NCBI GenBank assembly: GCA_905209865.1
Contig: CAJLUP010000042.1
Location: 1 to 13,340 of the forward strand
From: an uncultured Lachnospiraceae bacterium
Lineage (GTDB): Bacteria; Bacillota; Clostridia; Lachnospirales; Lachnospiraceae
Length of the DNA: 13,340 nucleotides
Direction: 5' to 3'
Positions 1 through 7,100 of this stretch are shown here, piece after piece; positions within the stretch are counted from its first letter, which is position 1; the number at the start of each line of letters is the position of its first letter. Position numbers and translations under genes: made by a program. The notes below the pieces were generated by a model, which saw nothing but the letters and a program-made list of their open reading frames with translations, was not told the DNA's origin and ran no database searches.

Positions 1-1
1 A

Positions 2-85
2 CATATTTCCACAGGTGGCGGAGCTTCTCTGGAATTCCTTGAAGGAAAGGAACTTCCGGGTGTAGTGGCAGCTAACGATAAATAA
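2..85 (+). CDS. pgk: phosphoglycerate kinase, C-terminal end only
   Basis: Only the last 27 codons and the stop are in the window; the gene enters from the left. The readable tail begins HISTGGGASLEFLEGKELPG and ends VAANDK. The TGGGASLEFLEG segment is the highly conserved C-terminal signature of phosphoglycerate kinase, where the glycine-rich loop lies by the nucleotide phosphates. The enzyme makes ATP and 3-phosphoglycerate from 1,3-bisphosphoglycerate and ADP in the cytoplasm. The stop lies 33 bp before tpiA, the usual clostridial order, so the two are probably cotranscribed. The identification is secure despite the short stretch. Confidence 0.93.
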   Translation, partial: HISTGGGASLEFLEGKELPGVVAANDK

Positions 86-103
86 ATGAAAGCGGTCTAG
101 AAG

Positions 104-110
104 AAGGAGA
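104..110 (+). promoter_or_regulatory. ribosome binding site of tpiA
   Basis: AAGGAGA lies 8 nt before the ATG at 119. It supports this start, which gives the standard N-terminus with the catalytic lysine at residue 12. Confidence 0.85.
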
Positions 111-118
111 ATAATAAA

Positions 119-865
119 ATGGCAAGAAGAAAAATTATTGCAGGTAACTGGAAAATGAACAAAACTCCGAGCGAGGCGGTAGCACTTGTAGAGGAATTGA
201 AACCGCTCGTAGCAAACGAGGAAGTAGATGTTGTATTCTGTGTTCCGGCAATCGATATCGTACCGGTTGTTGAAGCTGTAAAAGGAACAAACATTCAGGT
301 TGGAGCTGAGAATATGTATTTTGAAGAGAGCGGCGCTTATACAGGCGAGATCTCTCCGGCTATGCTTGTAGATGCAGGTGTAAAATACGTTGTTCTCGGA
401 CATTCTGAGAGAAGAGATTACTTCGGTGAAACAAACGAAGATGTAAATAAAAAAGTACTGAAAGCATTTGAGCACGGCATTACACCGATCATGTGCTGCG
501 GTGAGTCTCTTGAGCAGAGAGAGCAGGGCGTGACAATGGATTTCATCCGTCAGCAGGTAAAAGTAGGGCTTCAGAATGTTACATCCGAGCAGGCAAAAAC
601 AATGGTTATCGCTTATGAGCCGATTTGGGCAATCGGAACAGGAAAAACAGCTACAACAGAGCAGGCAGAGGAAGTTTGTAAGGCAATCCGTGAGTGCGTT
701 GCAGAAGTATATGACGATGCAACAGCAGAAGAAATCCGTATTCAGTACGGCGGTTCTGTAAATGCAGGAAACGCAGCAGAGCTGTTTGCACAGGCTGATA
801 TCGACGGAGGCCTTGTAGGAGGCGCTTCTCTGAAAGCTGATTTCGGAAAAATCGTAAATTACTAA
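119..865 (+). CDS. tpiA: triose-phosphate isomerase
   Basis: This cytoplasmic TIM-barrel enzyme interconverts dihydroxyacetone phosphate and glyceraldehyde 3-phosphate. The 248-residue protein has the usual family length. All catalytic elements are visible: NWKMN with Lys12, the LGHSERR motif with electrophile His95, and AYEPIWAIGTGK with the base Glu167 followed by mobile loop 6. Phosphate-binding YGGSV and GGLVGGASL motifs lie near the C-terminus. It starts 33 bp after pgk, with a strong ribosome binding site, and is probably in one transcript with pgk and an upstream gap gene that is outside the window (inferred from the common order in Clostridia). The following gene has its own promoter after a hairpin, so tpiA may end the upstream operon. 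There is no sign of damage or unusual composition. Confidence 0.98.
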   Translation: MARRKIIAGNWKMNKTPSEAVALVEELKPLVANEEVDVVFCVPAIDIVPVVEAVKGTNIQVGAENMYFEESGAYTGEISPAMLVDAGVKYVVLGHSERRDYFGETNEDVNKKVLKAFEHGITPIMCCGESLEQREQGVTMDFIRQQVKVGLQNVTSEQAKTMVIAYEPIWAIGTGKTATTEQAEEVCKAIRECVAEVYDDATAEEIRIQYGGSVNAGNAAELFAQADIDGGLVGGASLKADFGKIVNY

Positions 866-910
866 TTTTTCGGAAATATTTCGTAAAATAAATACGGGAT
901 TAAATTTATA

Positions 911-952
911 AACAGACCGGACGGATGCATAAATGCGATAGTCCGGTCTGTT
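911..952 (+). terminator. hairpin after tpiA, probable weak terminator
   Basis: A perfect 12-bp inverted repeat, AACAGACCGGAC (911-922) against GTCCGGTCTGTT (941-952), is separated by 18 nt. Those 18 nt can fold further through GCA/TGC around a TAAA tetraloop, with wobble pairs. The strong stem and its place just after tpiA suggest a terminator or a 3'-end stabilising structure. No T-run follows (the next bases are CGTGCTTG), so termination may be inefficient and pgk-tpiA transcripts may read into gpmI. Confidence 0.55.
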
Positions 953-957
953 CGTGC

Positions 958-986
958 TTGCAAAACAAAGAAAAAGAAGGTACAAT
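958..986 (+). promoter_or_regulatory. sigma-A-type promoter of gpmI
   Basis: TTGCAA (958-963) and TACAAT (981-986) are separated by exactly 17 nt. Each differs from consensus by one or two bases. The expected transcription start is near 993, giving a leader of about 42 nt to the ATG at 1035. It lies directly after the post-tpiA hairpin, so gpmI can be transcribed independently of the upstream genes. Confidence 0.65.
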
Positions 987-1034
987 AAATAGCGGAATGA
1001 AAACTACAAATGTACAGTTAAAGGAGATATGGAT

Positions 1035-2573
1035 ATGAGTAAAAAACCAACCGTATTGATGATATTAGACGGATATGGATTAAGATCTGATGATAAGGGG
1101 AATGCAGTAGCAGAAGGAAAGACTCCGGTAATGGACAAGCTGATGGCAGAGTGCCCGTTTGTAAAAGGAAATGCAAGTGGAATGGCAGTCGGACTTCCGG
1201 AAGGACAGATGGGAAATTCAGAAGTTGGACATTTGAATATGGGTGCAGGACGAATTGTATATCAGGATCTGACAAAGATCACAAAATCAATTCAGGACGG
1301 AGACTTCTTTGAAAATAAGGCACTTCTTGCAGCATGTGAAAATGTGAAGAAAAACAATTCTTCTCTTCACATGATGGGACTTGTGTCTGACGGTGGAGTT
1401 CACAGCCACAATACTCATATTTACGGTTTGCTTGAACTGGCGAAAAAGCAGGGAATCGAGAAAGTTTATGTACACTGTTTCCTTGATGGAAGAGACACAC
1501 CTCCGGCATCAGGAAAAGATTACGTGGCGGAGCTGGAAGCTAAGATGAAAGAGATCGGAGTAGGTGAAGTTGCATCCGTATCAGGACGTTACTATGCAAT
1601 GGATCGTGATAACCGTTGGGATCGTGTAGAAAAAGCATACAACGCTTTGGTGAAAGGCGAAGGTGTTGAAGCTGCATCGGCGCTTGAAGGAATTCAGGCA
1701 TCTTATGACAATGAGAAAACAGACGAGTTTGTAGAACCGTTTGTAGTGCTGAAAGACGGCGCTCCGACAGCGACAGTAAAAGACGGCGATTCGATGATCT
1801 TCTTCAATTTCAGACCGGATCGCGCAAGAGAGATCACAAGAACATTCTGTGATGATCAGTTTGACGGTTTTGCCAGAGGAGAACGGGTGAAAACAACTTA
1901 TGTATGTTTCACAGAATATGATGTAACAATCGAAAATAAACTTGTTGCGTTTGTAAAAGAAGAGATTACAAATACATTTGGTGAATTCCTCGCGGCAAAT
2001 GGACTGAAGCAGGCTCGTATTGCAGAGACAGAGAAATACGCTCATGTGACATTTTTCTTCAATGGCGGCGTAGAAGAACCGAATGAAGGAGAGGACAGAA
2101 TTCTTGTAAAATCTCCGAAAGTGGCAACATATGATCTGAAACCTGAGATGAGCGCTTATGAAGTAAGCGATAAGCTCGTTGCTGCAATCAAATCTGATAA
2201 ATATGACGTTATTATTATTAACTACGCAAATCCTGACATGGTTGGTCATACAGGCGTTGAACCGGCTGCAATCAAAGCGATCGAAGCAGTTGATGAGTGT
2301 GTCGGAAGAGCGGTAGAAGCTGTGAAGGAAGTAAACGGCCAGATGTTTATTTGTGCGGATCATGGAAATGCAGAGCAGTTGATCGATGAAGAGACAGGAG
2401 AACCGTTTACTGCTCACACGACAAATCCGGTACCGTTTATTCTTGTCAATGCAGAGCCTTCTTATAAACTCAGAGAAGGCGGATGTCTTGCAGATATTGC
2501 ACCTACACTGATCGAGCTGATGGGAATGGAACAGCCGAAAGAGATGACAGGAAAATCACTTCTTGTAAAATAA
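1035..2573 (+). CDS. gpmI: 2,3-bisphosphoglycerate-independent phosphoglycerate mutase
   Basis: This cytoplasmic Mn2+-dependent enzyme of the alkaline phosphatase superfamily interconverts 3- and 2-phosphoglycerate. An in-frame ATG lies at 1029, but it is only 2 nt after the AAGGAG at 1021-1026. The ATG at 1035 is 8 nt away and gives MSKKPTVLMILDGYG and 512 residues, which I prefer. With that start the phosphorylated serine is Ser62 (GNSEVGH) and the first metal ligand Asp12, the same numbers as in the well-studied Geobacillus enzyme. Other expected residues are His123 (HSHNTH), Asp154 (DGRD), Arg185/Arg191 (SGRYYAMDR), the RPDRAR arginines, Asp401 and His405 (NPDMVGHTG), Asp442-His443 (DHGNAEQ) and His461. 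The gene is complete and follows tpiA after 169 bp with its own promoter. Enolase, the next step, is not in the window. Confidence 0.97.
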   Translation: MSKKPTVLMILDGYGLRSDDKGNAVAEGKTPVMDKLMAECPFVKGNASGMAVGLPEGQMGNSEVGHLNMGAGRIVYQDLTKITKSIQDGDFFENKALLAACENVKKNNSSLHMMGLVSDGGVHSHNTHIYGLLELAKKQGIEKVYVHCFLDGRDTPPASGKDYVAELEAKMKEIGVGEVASVSGRYYAMDRDNRWDRVEKAYNALVKGEGVEAASALEGIQASYDNEKTDEFVEPFVVLKDGAPTATVKDGDSMIFFNFRPDRAREITRTFCDDQFDGFARGERVKTTYVCFTEYDVTIENKLVAFVKEEITNTFGEFLAANGLKQARIAETEKYAHVTFFFNGGVEEPNEGEDRILVKSPKVATYDLKPEMSAYEVSDKLVAAIKSDKYDVIIINYANPDMVGHTGVEPAAIKAIEAVDECVGRAVEAVKEVNGQMFICADHGNAEQLIDEETGEPFTAHTTNPVPFILVNAEPSYKLREGGCLADIAPTLIELMGMEQPKEMTGKSLLVK

Positions 2574-2618
2574 GCGCTTTTTATGTTTCTGTAAAAGAAT
2601 GAAGTTATTTAAGACAGT

Positions 2619-2648
2619 ACAGACCTCGAGAATTCGGGGTCTGTCGTT
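2619..2648 (+). terminator. hairpin after gpmI, probable terminator
   Basis: ACAGACCTCGA (2619-2629) pairs with TCGGGGTCTGT (2634-2644): 11 consecutive pairs with one G-T wobble and a 4-nt GAAT loop. CGTTTA follows, so the T-run is short. Its place 46 bp after the gpmI stop fits a terminator that separates gpmI from greA. The lower stem reuses the ACAGACC/GGTCTGT sequence of the post-tpiA hairpin. Confidence 0.6.
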
Positions 2649-2734
2649 TATATGAAGAAGTGACCATTGTTTTTATTGTTAAGAAGTAACGAAAAATCTG
2701 CCGCGCAAGGCAGGTATAAAGGAGCAGGAAAAGA

Positions 2735-3238
2735 ATGCGGGAAAAATTGACAAAGAGCGATGTAGAGAAAATACAGGCAGAGATCGAGCATCGTAAACTT
2801 GTGGAAAGAAAGGAATTGATCGAAGCTGTAAAAGAGGCACGATCCCATGGCGATCTGAGTGAAAATTTTGAATATCACGCGGCAAAGAAGGAGAAAAACA
2901 GGAATGAAAGCCGTATTCGTTATTTGGAACGAATGTTAAAGACTGCGGTAATTGTCGAAGATCATTCAAAAGAAGATGAAATCGGTCTGAACAATACAGT
3001 AGAAGTATACTGTGAAGATGATGAAGAAGTGGAAACATACCGGATCGTGACCTCTGTGAGGGGGAGCTCTTTGAATGGATTAGTGAGTATCGAATCTCCG
3101 CTCGGAAAAGCGCTGCTCGGGCATAAGGAAGGGGATCGTGTTTTTGTAAAAGTGAACGATGATTTTGGATATTATATTGTTGTAAAAAAAGTAATCAAGA
3201 CGCAGAGTGAAGAGGAAGATCATATTCGCAGTTTTTGA
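2735..3238 (+). CDS. greA: GreA-family transcript cleavage factor
   Basis: GreA enters the RNA polymerase secondary channel and stimulates cleavage of backtracked RNA, which rescues stalled elongation. The 167-residue protein has the GreA layout: a long N-terminal antiparallel coiled coil (about residues 3-75) and a C-terminal FKBP-like domain (about 85-155). The coiled-coil tip carries the HGDLSENFEYHAAK signature, with acidic Asp40 and Glu43 at the positions that hold the catalytic Mg2+ in GreA. SPLGKALLGHKEGDRV matches the conserved C-terminal segment. AAGGAG (2718-2723) precedes the ATG at a slightly long spacing. I see no clear promoter. The last dozen residues (TQSEEEDHIRSF) form a polar tail beyond the usual end. 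It may be a second GreA paralogue besides a housekeeping copy elsewhere, which the window cannot show. Confidence 0.9.
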   Translation: MREKLTKSDVEKIQAEIEHRKLVERKELIEAVKEARSHGDLSENFEYHAAKKEKNRNESRIRYLERMLKTAVIVEDHSKEDEIGLNNTVEVYCEDDEEVETYRIVTSVRGSSLNGLVSIESPLGKALLGHKEGDRVFVKVNDDFGYYIVVKKVIKTQSEEEDHIRSF

Positions 3239-3268
3239 CTTTTTCAGAGTGATCGATTCTTGATTTTC

Positions 3269-3274
3269 GGAGGG
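3269..3274 (+). promoter_or_regulatory. ribosome binding site of the HAD phosphatase gene
   Basis: GGAGGG ends 7 nt before the ATG at 3282 and fixes that start. The resulting N-terminus puts the first HAD aspartate at residue 9, as expected for the family. Confidence 0.8.
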
Positions 3275-3281
3275 ATAAAGT

Positions 3282-3932
3282 ATGAAATATGAGATGATAT
3301 TTTTTGATTTGGATGGAACTATTACTGATTCTGCGCTGGGGATTATGAACAGTATAAAGTATGCTCTTGAAAAAAACAGCCTTCCGATGCTTTCAGAAGA
3401 ACAACTGAGAAGCTTTATCGGACCGCCTCTTCGGGAGCAGTTTTGTAAAGTGTGCGGGCTGACAGATGCCGAGGGCGCTAAAATGGTAGTAGATTACAGA
3501 GAATACTACAAGGATAAAGGGATTTTTGAAAATCGTGTTTACGACGGCGTAATGGAAACGCTGAGGAATTTGAAAGAAAAAGGATACCGTCTGGCTGTAG
3601 CAACTTCAAAACCGGAAATATTTGCAAGGCAGATCGCAGATTATTTCGGCTTTTCTGAATATTTTGAATTAATTGGAGGGGCGTGTATGGATGAAAGCCG
3701 GACAGATAAGTATGAAGTGATCGAATATGTTTTAGATAGCTGTCAGATCAAGGAACGTAATAGAGTTGTCATGATCGGAGATCGTTCCCATGATATGATT
3801 GGAGCAAAACGTGCAGGACTGCATAGTATAGGTGTACTGTATGGGTATGGATCAAAGGAAGAACTGGAGCAGTCGGGAGCAGAGGTGCTGGCGGAAACTC
3901 CAAAAGAAGTGATTTCCATGCTTGAAGGCTGA
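3282..3932 (+). CDS. HAD-family phosphatase, phosphoglycolate phosphatase / 5'-nucleotidase-like
   Basis: This is a soluble haloacid dehalogenase phosphatase of 216 residues, typical for the Gph/PpaX/5'-nucleotidase group. All four HAD motifs are present: nucleophile Asp9 and acid Asp11 in FFDLDGTITDS, Thr108/Ser109 in AVATSKPE, Lys143 in TDKYEV, and Asp167/Asp171 in MIGDRSHDMIGAKRAG. The helical C1 cap lies between motifs I and II (about residues 15-85). The GDRxHDxxGA form of motif IV is common in proteins annotated as HAD 5'-nucleotidases, so the substrate cannot be named from sequence. Phosphoglycolate or other small phosphoesters and nucleoside monophosphates are the main options. It follows greA by 43 bp in the same direction with no terminator between, so the two are probably cotranscribed, and a terminator follows at 3986. 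Confidence 0.85.
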   Translation: MKYEMIFFDLDGTITDSALGIMNSIKYALEKNSLPMLSEEQLRSFIGPPLREQFCKVCGLTDAEGAKMVVDYREYYKDKGIFENRVYDGVMETLRNLKEKGYRLAVATSKPEIFARQIADYFGFSEYFELIGGACMDESRTDKYEVIEYVLDSCQIKERNRVVMIGDRSHDMIGAKRAGLHSIGVLYGYGSKEELEQSGAEVLAETPKEVISMLEG

Positions 3933-3985
3933 ATATGGATGCATGTGCGTTATAGCTATGGAAGGGATAAAAAATTTGTTAAGAG

Positions 3986-4020
3986 AAAGCGGGGCAGACT
4001 GTCAGACTGTCTCGCTTTTT
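3986..4020 (+). terminator. intrinsic terminator of greA-HAD, possibly bidirectional
   Basis: AAAGCGGGGCAG (3986-3997) pairs with CTGTCTCGCTTT (4007-4018), with G-T wobbles. Three more positions extend the stem (one mismatch, then two pairs) up to a GTC loop (4001-4003), and the T-run reaches 4020. On the opposite strand the stem is followed by TTTCTCTT, so it could also stop transcription of the convergent giant gene. The right half contains a perfect tandem repeat, CAGACTGT at 3995-4002 and 4003-4010. Confidence 0.8.
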
Positions 4021-4110
4021 GCTGGCGATGAGCCAAAGTCTGGGTTTGCCCGAGACCTTGGCGACCGCTTACAATCCTGGAATATGCCTTTTGGCGCTTC
4101 CGGTGATTTG
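4021..4110. other. GC-rich hairpin-forming stretch between convergent genes, function unknown
   Basis: No gene is convincing here. By my hand count about 50 of 90 bases are G or C, clearly more than the flanking AT-rich DNA. One hairpin pairs 4032-4044 with 4050-4062 (11 pairs, two mismatches). A second pairs GGAA plus GCC with GGC plus TTCC across 4080-4103. On the + strand the base of the first hairpin has facing GA dinucleotides (4030-4031 and 4063-4064) between two short helices, as in tandem sheared G-A pairs. It could be the 3' untranslated region of the giant gene on the - strand, a small structured RNA on either strand, or a decayed remnant. Confidence 0.4.
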
Positions 4111-4136
4111 TATATATAGGAAATATAATTCCTTTT

Positions 4137-7100
4137 TTATTTTTGAGTTGCCTGATCTTTTTCCATATTTTTAAATGCAGTGGAAAGCATCAGTTTAATT
4201 CTGTTTAATTGGTTGACTTCACTTGCGCCTGGGTCAAAATCAATGGCGACAATGTTTGATTGTGGATGAAGTCTGCGAAGTTCTTTAATAACTCCTTTTC
4301 CTACGACATGGTTTGGAAGGCAGGCGAAAGGTTGAGTACAGATGATATTTTCTGCTCCGCTTTCAATTAACTCCAGCATTTCTCCGGTAAGAAACCATCC
4401 TTCTCCAGTCTGATTTCCGAGTGATACGATATTGGAAGCCATTTCGGCTAAATGTTCGATTCTTGCAGGCGGAGCAAAGTGGCTGCTGGCAGCGAAAGCT
4501 TTTGTGGCAGGAGATCGGAACCATTCAACTGTTCGGATACCGAGCTGTCCGGCAAATGCTTTTGATTTTTTCATTCCAAGATGAGACACCTTGAAATTCT
4601 GATTGTAAAAGCAATATTGTAAAAAGTCTGCCAAATCAGGTACAACTGCCTCGGCGCCTTCAGCTTCCAAAAGTTCTGCAAGATGATTATTAGCAGCAGG
4701 AAGAAACTTCACAAGGATTTCTCCGACAATACCAACGCGCGGTTTTCTAATATCTAATGTTTCGATCGTGTCAAAGTCATGGATGATTTCCCGGCAAAGT
4801 TTTTTGAATCTGTGGCGGGAAGGATAGCCTTTTGAAATAAATTCTTTGCATATTTCAGCCCATTTGCGGTGGATTTTGTCCGTTGTACCGGGGACGGCTT
4901 CGTATGGTCTCATGCGATATACACATTTCATGAAAATATCGCCAAAAAGTGCTCCGTACACGATTCGAAGGATCAGGGAAGGGGTTAATTTAAATCCAGG
5001 GTTTCCTTCCAGTCCGCTTAAGTTCAGAGAAATCACCGGAACATGACCGAATCCGGCTTTCTTCAGGGCGCGCCGTATAAATCCGATGTAGTTAGAAGCG
5101 CGGCATCCTCCTCCGGTTTGAGTGATGATAACGGCTACTTTATCAAGATCATATTTACCGGAAAGGAGCGCTTCCATGATCTGACCGACAACGATCAGAG
5201 ACGGATAGCAGGCGTCGTTATTTACATACTTTAATCCGACATCTACTGCCTGCTTATTATCATTGGGAAGAACCTCAAAATGATATCCTGAGCCTCTGAA
5301 CGCAGCTTCAAGCATTTCAAAATGAATAGGAGACATCTGCGGGCAGAGAATCGTATGGGTGGCTTTCATTTCTTTTGTAAACGGTACTTTTTGGATTGCG
5401 GCAGAGTGGATAGTACGATCATTTTTCTTTTGTTCGCGTACACGGATTGCCGCGAGCAGGGAGCGTACACGGATTCGGGCTGCCCCCAGGTTGTTTACCT
5501 CATCAATTTTTAAGGTTGTATAAATCTTTCCTGAATTTGTTAAAATATCTGCGACCTGATCAGTTGTGACGGCGTCAAGACCGCATCCGAAGGAGTTCAA
5601 CTGAATCAGATCAAGATTTTCGGTTGTTTTTACATAGTTTGCCGCGGCATACAGTCGGGAGTGATACATCCACTGATCCATTACGTTGAGCGGCCGTTCC
5701 ACCGGATGAAGGTGGGAGACGGAATCTTCTGTCAATACGGCGATATTGTAAGAAAGGATCATTTCAGGAAGTCCGTGGTTGACTTCAGGGTCGATATGAT
5801 ACGGTCTTCCGGCAAGAACGATCCCCCGATTTCCGGTTTCATTCAAAAATTTAATCGTTTCTTCACCTTTGCGTCGCATATCTTCACGGCAGGAAGCAAG
5901 TTCGTTCCATGCGTCATGTACAGCGGCGTAAATTTCGCTTTTAGAAAGAGAAAATTTTGTTTCTAATTCTTCGCACAGGCGGTAAGCGATCGTTTCCTCG
6001 TTTTTAAAGGAGAGGAAAGGATGGATAAAATCAATTTCATTTTCAATAATGGGATCAATATTGTTTTTGATGTTCTCCGGATAAGAGGTAACGATCGGAC
6101 AGTTGTAATGGTTGTTTGCATCTTCGAATTCGTTTCTTTCATATGGGATGGAAGGGTAAAAAATATGTTTGATCCCATGATTGATAAGCCATTGGATGTG
6201 TCCGTGAGCCAGTTTTGCCGGATAACACTCGGATTCACTCGGAATGGATTCGATTCCGAGTTCATAAATCTTTCTCGTGGAAGCCGGAGAAAGTATGACG
6301 CGGAATCCAAGCTTCGTAAAAAATGTAAACCAAAACGGATAATTTTCATACATGTTAAGTACACGCGGGATTCCAATGATTCCCCGTTTGGCATTTTCTT
6401 CGGAAAGCGGTTCGTAATCAAAATAACGATGGAATTTGTAATCAAATAAGTTCGGCATCGTATTTGTGTTTTTCTCTTTTCCAAGACCACGTTCGCAGCG
6501 GTTTCCGGTTATAAATTTTCGTCCGCCGCTGAAATGATTGATCGTAAGGCGGCATGTATTTGTACATCCGCGACATTTTGTCATCGTTGTAGAATACTCA
6601 AGAGAGCAAATTTCTTCAATCGAAAGCATGGTTGTTCCTTTGCATTCTCCGTAGCGCTCTCTGGCAATCAGCGCAGCTCCGAAGGCGCCCATGATTCCGG
6701 CAATGTCGGGGCGGATTGCTTCACATCCGGCAATTTTTTCAAAACTTCGAAGAACTGCATTATTATAGAAAGTTCCGCCCTGTACGACAATGTGCTTTCC
6801 AAGTTCGGAAGCATCGGATACTTTGATAACTTTGAAAAGAGCATTTTTTATGACAGAGTAGGCGAGTCCGGCGGAAATATCAGCTACAGAAGCGCCTTCT
6901 TTCTGTGCCTGTTTTACTTTGGAGTTCATAAAAACAGTACAGCGGGTTCCCAGATCAATCGGGTTGTGGGCATAGAGCGCTTCGTGCGCAAAGTCTTCGA
7001 CAGTATAGTTTAAAGATTTTGCAAAGGTTTCAATGAAAGATCCGCAGCCCGAAGAGCAGGCTTCGTTAAGCTGCACGCTGTCTACGGTCTGATTTTTAAT

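Noticed and set aside
1029..1034. ATG at 1029 as the gpmI start
   Set aside because: It is only 2 nt from the AAGGAG, while the ATG at 1035 has good spacing and gives the standard residue numbering (Ser62, Asp12).
1581..2417. 278-codon open frame on the - strand inside gpmI
   Set aside because: It is fully antisense to the well-supported gpmI frame, has no recognisable domain and an unusual Cys/Phe/Arg-rich composition, as expected from a shadow of biased codon use.
2698..2713. Small CTGCC/GGCAG hairpin just before the greA ribosome binding site
   Set aside because: Five base pairs with a 6-nt loop are too little to claim a regulatory element without comparative data.
3922..4119. 65-codon + strand frame overlapping the end of the HAD gene
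   Set aside because: It starts with TTG inside the HAD gene without a binding site, reads through a clear intrinsic terminator, and matches no family I recognise.
6021..7013. Open frames of 142 and 159 codons on the + strand within the giant gene
   Set aside because: They are antisense to conserved activase and DUF2229 motifs, contain no known motif and have no convincing ribosome binding site.
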